A DNA stretch of 64,000 nt from Lytechinus variegatus (Eukaryota; Echinodermata; Echinoidea; Temnopleuroida; Toxopneustidae): NCBI RefSeq assembly GCF_018143015.1, contig NC_054749.1, positions 31,164,411 to 31,228,410 on the forward strand, read 5' to 3'. Below, piece after piece: positions 21,605-32,226 of the stretch. How positions within the stretch are numbered: position 1 is the first letter of the stretch; each line of letters begins with the position of its first letter. The notes under the pieces were generated by a model that worked only from the letters and a program-made list of their open reading frames with translations, made no database searches and was not told the DNA's origin. The position numbers were made by a program, and so were the translations under genes.

Positions 21605-24600
21605 CTGTTGAAGAAAAAGAAAACAGTTAATAATTTGTAAAAAAAAGAAAAAAAATCCAACATTTAGGAAAAGGCAGAGTATGGATAAAATTCAGATTTT
21701 TTTTTCATTTTCACACTACAAAGCACATAAACATTGTCCTGTTTAAAAGGTATAAGAATCCTATAGGACAATTCCATGACATAAACCTTTTGTACTTCCA
21801 ACCCCCATGTTTTTTGTCCTTACTTCACTTTATGAACAGCTGAAGTCATGATAATTTGAGAGTTTTTACAACTTTTTGTATGAACAAGATATATGTTACT
21901 TTATGGACATGCTATAGAGTTAAGAGACACTTTATACTCTTGACCCTTACTGTACTGGGATAATTTGCTCCATGGGCTATTTGTTCAATGAGGAATCTTT
22001 TGATCTCAGAGGAGCAAAGTCCAATGAACGTGAAAATTTGCATGCTAATAGATCTTCACATGCTGAATCTGATGTGATTTATTGTAATCAATTAAGCAAT
22101 TTGTAAAAATAGCAAAATTAATGCAATTTCCATTAAATTCAGTCACACTAAATCATGCATTATGAAGTTGGAGCCAAGGGACTCTGGTCTCACCTGGAGG
22201 TTGTGTTCCTGGATACCCCTGAGAGGGTGGGTAGGCTCCAGATGCAGGAGCTGGGTATCCAGATGCTGGAGGTGGTGCTCCAGGGTAGCCTAGGGTCAAG
22301 AAGATTCAGGAAAAAAATTATAATCAATTAAACCTTCCTTGGACCAAGGCAGATGATTTTTTTTAAAGCTTTATGAATCAATCAGTGTATTGTGTTTTAT
22401 GGCTTAAAGGGGAAGTTCATCATGTCAAGTAGGTTTTAGGTAGAAAGTGACAAAACAGATAACAAAGGTTTGGTGAAATCAGAGAGGTTATTCTAAAAGT
22501 AAGTCTATTGGATTTTTCTTTGAAGTTTTGACTTCATGACGTTGTATGCAAGCACTCCCCAATATGTCATACAATATAAATATGACTGCATGTTTTCTCA
22601 GAAAACTTACAATGATTTTACATGTAAAATTTAAAACATAATCAGACATTCTGAACCATTACCGATATTAGATTTCTAGGAATTATATAGTACATGGCAT
22701 GTGGGGATACTGCTTATAAGTGATGCCGCAATATCAAAACTATCATCAGATTCAAAACCAAAGGTAATTTGAACTTAAAATCTAGCCCCCATACAATATA
22801 TACCAATCATTTCATTGGTATCCTGGAGAAAAGTTTAATATACAGCACTCACCTGGAGCAGCAGCAGGATAACCAGGAGCTGGAGCTGAGGGATAGCCTG
22901 GAGCCGGTGCTGAGGGATAGCCTGGAGCAGGTGATGGGTATCCTGGTGCTGGGTTTGGAGGTGGAGCGTGGGTCCCAGTCGGGTAATTGACGGGTGGGGC
23001 AGGAGGCGGGACATGATGCTAGAAGGGAGATATGTTTTAAAGTTAAAATCATGTAATGATAATGGCAGTGATTATTAATTTTGAAAGAAAGGACTTCCAT
23101 CGGACATAGATTACGTAATGCTGCAAAACTAGAGGACCCTGAAAATCACCAACAGAGATCACCTTGTGTATATGCATTGTAATTATTCTGCTTAGCACCA
23201 ACTTTCATGAGGATTGACTCCTGCAAGCCTTGTCCATCAATGGAGTGGAAACGGGTATAATGACAATGAACGTTGTTTAAACGCTAACTTTTCCTTGCCC
23301 TATATGACAAAGTCATGCCTAACCATTCCTGGTCCACGTAGCTCAAATCAGGCAAAAGAATGTTTGTGATTCAACTCATTGGACCAGCATGACTTGCTGA
23401 ACCCTGCTACTATGCAGGTATGCTACAAGAGAATTAACATTTGATTTTCAGACAGTCAGGCTTTATTAGATTACAATTTGCTTCCCATGAAAGCTCAAGA
23501 CAAACCCAACTTATATTTCATGTGTTATAGATAGGGCAAAAAATCTTGGAGCTCAACACCTAATTCATAACAGTCAAGCAAAAACCTAGCGTTCATTTTT
23601 AGTCCGAATTAAAACACATGGAATATTTTTAGTTCCTCTTCATCATATGGACATGTTGACAGTCATTTGTAGTCATGAATAACTTTACAAACTGATTTAT
23701 GAAATGACACCCCCCCCATGCAAAATATCAATCTAAACACACGTATGCAGGCATTGTGATCAAATTAACTTACATGTACTACTGTCACACTTGCACCGCA
23801 TGGAGGAGGTGGCCTGTGATGATGATGATGGTGATGAGGATGGCCCAATGCATGATGGACGTCGGCCCTCGCTCCTGCTGCTTCAGCACGATGATGAGCC
23901 TGGTTAGCTTTGGCCTGGAAAGATTAACAATGAAAGATTGAACCTAATTACCTTTTTTTCCCTCCATTAACTTTGCACTCCTTCGATTGTGAAGAGGCAA
24001 GAGTGGAGAGAAATAGATGGTTCTCTAGGTATAGAGAGGCGAGGGAAGGTGAAGACACAAAGGTAGTGACAAAGATAATAAAGCTAGCTAGGGAAACAAA
24101 ATAGGGAAATGTACGAGTTGGGGTATAATTACCTATTGTTTATTATCATTGTTTATTAGTTGTAAAAACAAAAATTACATAATGTGTGCAATCAGTAATT
24201 CTGCCCAACTCTAAATATTTCTAAAGAAATAACCTCATGTTCCAGTCATTAAAAAAGTCAAGAGTAGATTTACAAACAGCTTTAGACATTAAGACCAGTC
24301 CCCTGCATGTAGCAAAACAAAAATTTAAAAGAGAGAATGAAGGGGGAGGGGAAGAAGGAGGTGGAGGGGGGGGGGGCTGAGTCCCTTATGGGATTATTTT
24401 CTGTTTTCTTTCTCTCTCTTACCTCCAGATGCATAGCCTTGCCTACGTTCCCTCTCAATAGTTGATTTGTTGCTCTGTTGTGAAGTCTCTCTTCTTTCCT
24501 CTCCTGTTTAGCCTCTTGCTGAAAATAACAATTTGAAATTGATCTTATATTCTATGATAGTTTCTATACAATCTTCTAGTAAAGGTTATCTTGATGGAAT

Positions 24601-26018
24601 CTTGAATGAAAGTGTGTTTTTTAAGGTCTGTGGCACTCCATGTGCTTGCTAATAGCACAAAGTACCTATAAGTGTGTTACGGTTGATATTTTGATGGGGT
24701 TGTTCATGTTTTATATTTTTTCATTCACATTCATGACAATTATCAGCTGCAAGGTTGAGGGAGTAGACTTTACCATACATTGAAAAAAAGGTTTTAATAT
24801 TCAAAAGAGTTACCATTCATAATTAAATTATATGATTATAAGAGATGTCAAACAGCAAAGGGGTTTAGAATTCATAGCTGAAGAAGAAAATTGCTAGTTA
24901 TAACAGAATCAAATGATCACCATTTGTGAATAAAATCATTTTAAAAATTGTCCGACTAGTAATGTCTGTCTTGTTCAATCATCTTCTTCTTGTCCCGATC
25001 TTCTCACATTTATGATTTATTCTTTGATTACAACTATATAGTCACATATAGTAAATTCAAGGTAAGTATACTCAGGGAATAAGCTACCTGACCATGGCAG
25101 ATTTTGTAAACTTTAATGTTCACTCAGAGAAAATCTGATCTTATCAATAGGGTGAACAGGCATCAAGAAATAGTCATTTTACAAGCAGAGTTCTTCAAAA
25201 AAGTATAAAGTAAAAAGTGATACCGACCTATTTTTGGCATTTTAACTTACATCTGATGTTGACTTTTTTTCTTTAAAGGTAGTAACTAGTTCTACTACTA
25301 TTAGTAGTAGTGTCTATAGCTGTGAGTAAAACTAGGCTCACACTTTTTAAGCCACATCGATCACCATAGAATTTGAGATTGCGAAACCAGCAAAACCCTA
25401 GACAGGAATAACCGTCATTTCTGGGGATTTATTCAACAATTTCTGACATTTTACTGTAATCCCCATTCATGTATGGTGAGTGGAGCCAACGCAGTTCAGC
25501 AGAACCAAAATACAGAGACTGAAGCTTTTGGTCTACCAAAACCCATGAAATACTTCAGTGAATTTGATGCTAGGATCTTGCCGTCCATTCGGTATCTATG
25601 ATTTCAGATGATTTTGACTTGAACTATGATTGAATATCAAGCGTCACTCAGTTCATGTCATGAATTAAAAATTGTGTGGTGATCGGTGACAATAATTGCA
25701 CCTTCTGACTTGAAGTTGAATTCTGTTTATTAACTTAAAATTACTTGATCCTATACTTAACGTTAATTTATCATTTCCTGTCTTGTAAAGAAAGTTGAAT
25801 TCAAAGTAACTGAATGCCAATTAAAACAGTTGGAAGGACAAACAGTGTAAATTACAATGGTTCCAAGTTCCAGGAATGCAGAGATCTCCGCGGCCGCATG
25901 TCGCCTCAGCTCACCGGGCCCAACGTTTGTATGGATGGGGAAGTTTCCCATTAACTCCACCGAGGCCGATACTCACCCGCAGTGCACGGTTTTCTTGTCT
26001 GCGATGATGATGGGCCAT
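21561..26018 (-). CDS. Unnamed His-rich, PGYP-repeat protein, 194 aa; exons 26018-25977, 24518-24423, 23914-23774, 23018-22853, 22289-22194, 21604-21561
   Basis: I do not recognise a named family. Six exons on - join in frame with good GT-AG sites. Residues 1-70 are charged and probably helical, with many Arg, Lys, Glu, Ala and His (start MAHHHRRQENRALR, then QERKEERLHNRATNQLL). Residues 73-79 are seven histidines followed by RPPPPCG with the only cysteine (85). From about residue 94 the protein is low complexity, with Pro, Gly, Tyr and Ala. PGYPS-type repeats have Tyr near 120, 127, 135, 143 and 150, and the end is YPNPYSK. There is no signal peptide or membrane segment. The tail resembles the PGYP/GYPP-rich N-termini of annexins A7/A11 and related disordered proteins, but no annexin repeats follow. 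A role in condensation or metal binding is inference only. The spliced frame is open throughout and each junction keeps the repeat register, so I trust the model. Confidence 0.8.
22194..22289 (-). CDS. His/PGYP gene coding exon 5 (residues 149-180)
   Basis: 96 bases, acceptor TTGACCCTAG, donor GTGAGACC, phase 1 to 1. Encodes GYPGAPPPASGYPAPASG and further Tyr/Pro/Gly sequence. Confidence 0.82.
22404..22700 (+). repeat. One-ended fragment of the TTAAAGGGGAAGTTCA MITE family
   Basis: CTTAAAGGGGAAGTTCATCATG at 22404 (in parts) matches the end of the MITE at 48314-48492. No matching opposite end is found before exon 4 of the His/PGYP gene, so it is a truncated copy in an intron. Confidence 0.4.
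22853..23018 (-). CDS. His/PGYP gene coding exon 4 (residues 94-148)
   Basis: 166 bases, acceptor CTCCCTTCTAG, donor GTGAGTG, phase 0 to 1. Encodes HHVPPPAPPVNYP and four PGYP repeats. Confidence 0.82.
23774..23914 (-). CDS. His/PGYP gene coding exon 3 (residues 47-93)
   Basis: 141 bases, acceptor TCTTTCCAG, donor GTAAGTT, phase 0 to 0. Encodes AKANQAHHRAEAAGARADVH, the seven-histidine run, RPPPPCG and ASVTVVH. Confidence 0.8.
24423..24518 (-). CDS. His/PGYP gene coding exon 2 (residues 15-46)
   Basis: 96 bases, acceptor TTATTTTCAG, donor GTAAGAG, phase 0 to 0. Encodes a charged helix-like run from QEAKQERKEERL to GKAMHLE. Confidence 0.8.
25390..25560 (-). repeat. Intronic copy of the palindrome-cluster unit found beside ATF4
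   Basis: GGTGAGTGGAGCCAACG, CAGTTCAGCAGAACCAAAAT and ACAGAGACTGAAGCTTTTGG (25479-25540) match the reverse complement of 51435-51500. ACAGGAATAACC and GGGGATTTATTCAACAATTT (25400-25441) match the reverse complement of 52205-52255. Confidence 0.65.
25977..26018 (-). CDS. His/PGYP gene coding exon 1 (residues 1-14)
   Basis: ATG at 26018-26016 opens MAHHHRRQENRALR and stops at donor GTGAGT (on + ACTCAC 25971-25976), phase 0. AAAATGG context favours this start. Confidence 0.75.
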
Positions 26019-27800
26019 TTTACAAATTTATTTTGATGTAATTTGTAGACTGGTCTAAGCAAATTGAATTCGGTTTTACTCTCCAACACTTTCACCTCAA
26101 TTTGTTCCAATTACAGGGCCAGATGAAATTCATAAACTCTAATATCAGTCTTCGTCCGGTCTTCGTTCACTTTTTACGATATGGGGCAGCAGTGTCTCGC
26201 TTGTAATTGTTGAAACCACCTGATTAAATATTCTTCCAGCGAACTCTGAATAGTCTTCTGTCTGATAACTTATACCCCAGTAGCTAGAATTCAAATTGTT
26301 TCCACTTGAATTTTTAAAGATTTTATTCTTACAAGGTTAAAATATCATTTTTACTCTAAATTATAATACATTACCTGAAAACTGTTAATTTTTTTTGTAT
26401 TCGTAGCTTTACAATTCGTTGTAAATCGGTAGAATATAGAAATCGGACTAAAATTAACAACTACATGTCAGACGATGACGTTTTAGTTATTTCGGTTCCG
26501 AGTTATCAATGACGTATTAATGACGTGCTCTTTGAATAAAAAAGAGTCGTCATGTGATTTCTGGCAAACATAATATGATATTACGAGTCTAAAAATCAGC
26601 TCTTAGTCACAGTTTGATTCAAAACGTATTCTAACTTCATTTTTTATGAGTTCGCCACTGATTTCTCCCAATCTTAGGGGTTTTTTTAGTTAGGCTAGAC
26701 CCATAGACTGGGACTCAGTTTAAGGGGGAGTGGCAGGGGGCGTGGCAGGAGGGCGTGGTCGGTGCCGGTTTCTTCTTGACTATGTGTTGATTTCAATATT
26801 TACCACTATAAATATTCAAAATTTGTAGTTTAACTGATTGAAATTCAATCCAAATTGGGATTTTACTCTAAGCCCCCCCCCCCAACATTAAGATGATTTA
26901 AAATAAGTAAAAGGGATTATTTTCTATCCCCCCCTAAAAAAATGTAATACATGAAAGTTACGACTATGACAGAGTTTCGTTTGATTTCACAAAACAAGTA
27001 TTATGCACGTACTTCATAGATGATATTTAGGCCCATGGACCTATCCATGGTAGGCTTAAATGAGATAGTGAATACTGTCCCTCACCCTTTCTTTTTATGA
27101 TTATATGATTAAATAATTATGTCAATCATTTGAATTTTCGTCGATTTGATTATAAATGAGCTCTCAATCGATGATACGATGACAATTTTAAGAAGACTAA
27201 TCTGGAACCAAATAACGATTTCTACAGGGGAACGAAATGAAAATAGTTCATATTTTATATAATTATGATTCATATGGATTAAAAAGAAATAGTGAAAATG
27301 TGACGTCATCACGTGCTCAATTATTGCATATAATTATTGTATATAATATTGAGCATGAGATCTGATTTAAAAGAAAATGATAATTGGAGTTTTGAAATGA
27401 TGTCGAATTCGTAACCAATTCGATAGATTTTCGGCATTTTGCCCGCTTGACTTTTTTCCCCATGTTATTGAATGTTGAGTAAGCCTTTAATACGGATGTT
27501 GTCTATAGCATTGTTGGCGATCCCTAGGGACGGGGGACGCCCCCCCCCCCCCGATTTTTAAAATGTTTTGCAGTAACTGCATTGGAGAGGGTCGTCTCGC
27601 TCCCTCCACCACCCCCCCCCCCGGACCTAAAATGTCTACTGACGAAATTCATTTACATAATCAAGGAAAAAACTCGGTCCAAGTCTATATAGGCTTTATA
27701 TGAATTTCATTTAAACAAATTCTACGGGGCTGGGGAGGGGGCTCTTTGAGGCTAATGTTGCCCTTCCATCTCATCTTTGATATACTTGGAACAAATAAAA
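26019..27800. promoter_or_regulatory. Upstream region of the His/PGYP gene with CRE-type sites
   Basis: Three TGACGT half-sites cluster at 26476, 26510 and 26521, about 460-510 bases upstream of the start codon on -. A perfect TGACGTCA at 27301-27308 is followed two bases... one base later by CACGTG at 27310-27315. These are bZIP and bHLH-type sites by sequence only. Otherwise the stretch holds C runs (26873-26882, 27541-27552, 27612-27622) and no gene. Confidence 0.3.
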
Positions 27801-27807
27801 ATGACTA

Positions 27808-27948
27808 CACTGTAAAAACGCTGTTGAGAATTTTAAGCACGTTGTTTAAGCTCTTCACTTTAATAACTATTGTTTAAACTTTTTTTAAAAGTTGTTAATA
27901 AAGTTTAAACAATTACAAAAAAAGTTAAAACAACTTGTTGCTAGAGTG
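27808..27948. mobile_element. Small MITE with CACTGTAAAAAC / CTAGAGTG ends
   Basis: It starts CACTGTAAAAACGCTGTTGA and ends GTTGCTAGAGTG. Inner GTTTAAAC-rich sequence is self-complementary. It belongs with three other elements in this window that begin CACTSTAAAA or CACTCTTAAAA. Confidence 0.5.
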
Positions 27949-28181
27949 ACAGTCTTAAACAATATGCCATTTTAAAAATATATTTTTCACTGTGTATGCA
28001 ACCCAAGTCTGTATGGTAAGTTGTTTTCATGATTTTGTTCTTTGGTATGACAGGTGCAGCACAAGCAAGACAACGGGATTTGAGAGATTGGGTACCTAAA
28101 ATTACATCATAGTTTTTTTTAATTAAAAAATGTGAGGCTATCACGACCAAGCACTCATCGTCCTTTACGCATTTTTCCCTA

Positions 28182-28401
28182 TACACTCTTAAAACAAATC
28201 AGTCAAATTGACTAGACCAGTAGTGGGAGCAACTGATATGGCAATCACTGATATTCATATTTTCTGACATATATTCTAGTCAGGAATAACTCTTTTCTAG
28301 TAAAATATGACTAGAAAATAGTCAAATATGACTAGAATAACAGTTGCACCCAGCTGACCCTATTAACAAGTCATTTTTGACTGATTTGTTTTTAGAGTGT
28401 A
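28182..28401. mobile_element. MITE with TACACTCTTAAAACAAATCA inverted repeats
   Basis: TACACTCTTAAAACAAATCA then GTCAAA pairs with TTTTGACTGATTTGTTTTTA then GAGTGTA, a terminal inverted repeat of about 26 bases. Inner TGACTAG motifs repeat. TA at both ends would fit a TA target as used by Tc1/mariner-type elements. Confidence 0.8.
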
Positions 28402-29346
28402 CCTTTGGCCTTATTCTCCTTTTATATTTTTGTTATTAAGGAAAATGACACCCTTCAAACGATTTGAATTCATGTAAAAGAGAAAAATTAAAAGAACAGG
28501 TTAATGAAAGTTTGAGGAAGATTGAATGAATACTAACTTTTAAAAAAGTCTAAATATTGAGATCACTAATTGTAATTTTGTAAATCGTTGGCACTGCGAC
28601 TAAGATCAGTGGATGTCAGTCATGTCTTGCATTTACAACTTACTTAGATTTCTAAGTTTACTACTTTCTTACATTTCACTTCAATTTTCTCTTTTATCTT
28701 GTCTTTTTTAATAGGACATGTCATGTAATAAAGGTTTTCACAACATTAAGCATGTATGGGCTCTTTGTCATATTCTTAGAATGAGCAAGAGACAGATGTT
28801 TTGGGGTATAATTATTTTCATTGTCCAATGGATAGAGCTGTATTATGTGTCCCTCATTATCATGATTATGGGTGACATCACATTGCTTGTTTGCATTGCC
28901 AATGAGAGGATCTCCATACAACATTAGATATCTAGACATAATGATCATAAATTTCTTAATGCTGGTTAAGTTTTACTCAAACTTTCGTACTTCTTCTTGT
29001 TCATTATTTTTCCTGCTTTCAAACAAGGAAACTTTCGCCTAGGGTTTCAATCTCCTTTATAAGCATTCGATCACACCTGTCACCCCCTCCCCATTGTGGC
29101 GCCATACCTGCCTGTGCAAAATAAGGCTTGGAAAAATATATTTTATAATATGCAATATTTTGAAGGTCACCCCCCCCCCATAATTTCAAAATCTATGAAA
29201 TAATAATTAGTTATTCGGTATGAGTTTCAGGTACAAGATGATGGTTGGCTGCTATAAGCTGTAGGGAAGGAGGGGGGGGGGTGACTTCTTCTTTGGGTTG
29301 CTTTTGGATTTATATAAAGCACAGAATGTCAACATCCTTCCTACAG
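28402..29346. other. Intergenic, no gene recognised
   Basis: AT-rich sequence with a C run at 29168 and a G run at 29269. A + strand frame at 28718-28927 has no conserved features. Confidence 0.4.
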
Positions 29347-29569
29347 CACTCTAAAAAACAGAAAGTAAAAATTTACTCAATATTAGTTAAGAAGGGAACA
29401 TGCAAATTTGGTGGGTAATTTCCCCCCAAATTTTTGGCAAAATGCATGTTTGAAGGGTTAATTTTAACCTAACATTGAGTAAAATTTACTAAATATTTGG
29501 TATCTTTTTATTCATCAAACATGCATGTTCCCATTTTACCTATTATTGGCTAAACTTTTTTTTAAAGTG
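29347..29569. mobile_element. MITE with CACTCTAAAAAA inverted repeats
   Basis: CACTCTAAAAAACAGAAAGT pairs with the right end TAAACTTTTTTTTAAAGTG. Inner ATTTACTCAATATTAG and AACATTGAGTAAAATTTACT also pair. Non-coding. Confidence 0.7.
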
Positions 29570-31925
29570 TATTGCATTCCCGACATCCCTTTGCAACAAT
29601 AGTAGTATTGATTTAAAATCATTGAAATTGCCTGAAATACAACATGTCCGGAAATATCAAAATCAAATTGGTATTCGTGTTACGTGCCTTTATGATGGGA
29701 TTTGCCGCATTCAGTATATTTGTTTTTAATTGCATTTAAAAAATGTATTCTTCTTGACACCAATATTGTGACGCTACTTGGATTTTGATTAGTCAAAGCA
29801 TTTTAGGGAAGTACGCCATCTGCTGTCAACATATGTTGCCATTTTCCTCATCAGCTATTTTATACTTCGACCATTTTAATTTGATCATCAAAATAATGAT
29901 GGTCTGTATCTTTGAGAGAAAATACAAATTACGTAAAAACACTGGAAATATTTGAATGGAACTTTAAAAGACATGCATCACCTGCACCTCTCCTTATGGA
30001 GGCGTGCGTGTGATCAACAATATAATTTTTCAATTAAAAAATTGAAAATTCAACAACTCACAAAAAATATTTGAGTAACGTTCATGAATTGAAGAATATT
30101 CATTCAAACAATTATTGTTTCTAAAAGATTGCATTTTCAATAATTTTACTGACAAAACAAGGGGGTAGTGCAAAACAATGAAGTTTCATCCAATAAAATA
30201 TCTTTGTTTAATTCCTCTTCAATAGCATGCACGTGACATAACCTTACAATCCAGAGCTACTTCGTTGACAATTATAAAACCTTTAATATTTAATTCAATG
30301 AGATTAAAAAAAAAAAGATATAGTGATTGTGAGACGTCGTTGGCTCTCTCACTTTGATCAACCGTATAAGTTTGTAGAGTTTTAGGAGAATATGCAACAC
30401 ATTTGAAATGGCATAACTTTCTTATCTTGCATCCCATTTTGATGAAAACACCGTGCCTCACCCCCAGACAGTATCATATTTTGTTCAAATCAATTAAGCC
30501 TTCACCGCAAACCCATAATTTTTACTTGCTTCGCTTTTACAACCTCAGGGGTTTTATGTTTCCTTTCCCCCAACGTATACCATGCAACATACTTTGCTCA
30601 TGAAGATTCATGCAACACCATGGGCGGATATCCCAGGGGGGGGGCAGGGGGGACGTGTCCCCCTACTCAAAATAGTAGGAGAACACAATATCAAATGTCC
30701 CCCTACTATTTGTGGTATTTTATGATAGTAAGAAATGATAACCCTTTTTTTTTTTGCTTGTCAATTTTTTTTCATCGAAATGACCTTTATTTAGTGATAC
30801 TTTTTTTTTGCTTGTCAAAATTTTCAGTCCCTTTTCCCCCTACCTTTTTGGGAAAGATTTCCACCCCTGCATGTGCAACACGTTCAAAGAAAAAGGAAAC
30901 ATAAGAAAAACAGAGAAATTACGTCAGGCAAATTGAAGAGATAAAAATGAGTATAGGCCCTCATGTTATTTATTTAAAATTGACAGTTAATGTCATGGCA
31001 TATCATACAGGCAATTCGAAAGCATTGGCGTACAGGAAGGGTTTGAGGGCTATGAACCCCAAACTTTTTCACGACAAAGAGTAAAAGGGAGAAAAGGAAA
31101 GAAACGAAAATGAGCAGGGGTAAAATGTAATGGCATTTACTGAATTTTATACCTTCAAACTTTATCACAAAATTGCATTTTTAAATTTTATATCAAAAAA
31201 GGTAAAAATTTCAGTTAAAAAAAATTAATAGGTAAAACAAAATAGAAGAACTGTTTATCTCAGACACTGTCAGAAGCCACTTGAAGTAGGGTTTTCTCTA
31301 TGTTGAATGTTGAATTCCATCTGTCAACTCCGTCTACATGGTGTGTGACTCACCAGATAATAGAATGACCTTAGCGAGTCCAAAGTCTTTAAGCATCTTC
31401 AAGTTCAGTTGGCTTTAAGAAATCCTACAAAAGTATCAAACAAACTTATCTCGATCTAATGCTTATCTTTGAATTATTTTCCGAATGGTATATATAGGAT
31501 AAGGAAGAAGTCTTTCAAATCCGGTATGCATGCATGCTGGGAAGCTAATTATGTGTTCGTGATTATGGGATAAACAGTGATCGTAATAATTATCCGCATC
31601 GAGTCCTTTTATCTCATGCAGACTCAAGTTTATATACCCATGTCTTCCCCTCCTCCTTCTCCATCTTCATTTCATATCATCTCCCCTCCGCTCTCCGGCC
31701 TTCTACATCTCTTTCTCCGCCTCCCTCCCACCCCATGTCCCGCCGATTCCTTGCCTCCCCCAAACCCCAAACTTTTCTATTGTCTTTAAAATATCCTCAA
31801 TGACGGGAGGGGAGGCGAGTGGGGCTGGATCCGCCACATGCGACCCCTCCGCGGCATCCCCTGCCTCACAGCCTTCTCATTCTTTCTCCCTTCGAATATT
31901 GGCAAAGCATACACATCCTTTATAT
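29570..31925. other. Intergenic with repeat fragments
   Basis: 30312-30500 is a fragment of the MITE family at 11835-12432, with shared GTGAGACGTCGTTGGCTCTC-like and TTGAAATGGCATAACTTTCT sequence. 30620-30860 holds GGGCGGATATCCCAGGGGGG and CCCCCTAC motifs typical of degenerate transposon ends. I see no gene. Confidence 0.4.
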
Positions 31926-32226
31926 CAGTGGCGTACAGAGGGGTGGGGGGGTGGTTGGGGCGCTTGGCCCCCCCATAAAAAAAACACGACTAAAAAAAGA
32001 GAAAAAAAAGAAAATAAACTAGAGAAGAGTGAATATGATATTTTTCTGAATATTAAATGTCACAATCTATCAAAAATTGCAAGATTTTTGTAATAAAAAT
32101 GTCGAAATTTTTTCTCGCTCGCTTTTCTCACTCACAACTTCTTTAAAAAAAAATCTTTTTTAAATCAAATTTTGCCTCATACGCCATATCTTGCCCCCTC
32201 AAAATTGTTGGCACATAACGCCACTG
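31926..32226. mobile_element. hAT-like MITE with CAGTGGCGTA ends
   Basis: The left end CAGTGGCGTACAGAGGGG and right end TAACGCCACTG are inverted. The flanks are CTTTATAT and CTTGGTAT, an imperfect 8-base match such as a hAT target duplication would leave. Inner sequence holds CTCGCTCGCTTTTCTCACTC. A related left end lies at 951. No transposase remains. Confidence 0.6.

Noticed and set aside
22849-23100. An 83-codon - strand frame rich in Ser over the PGYP exon
   Set aside because: It is another frame of exon 4 of the His/PGYP gene; the PGYP frame has matching splice phases on both sides.
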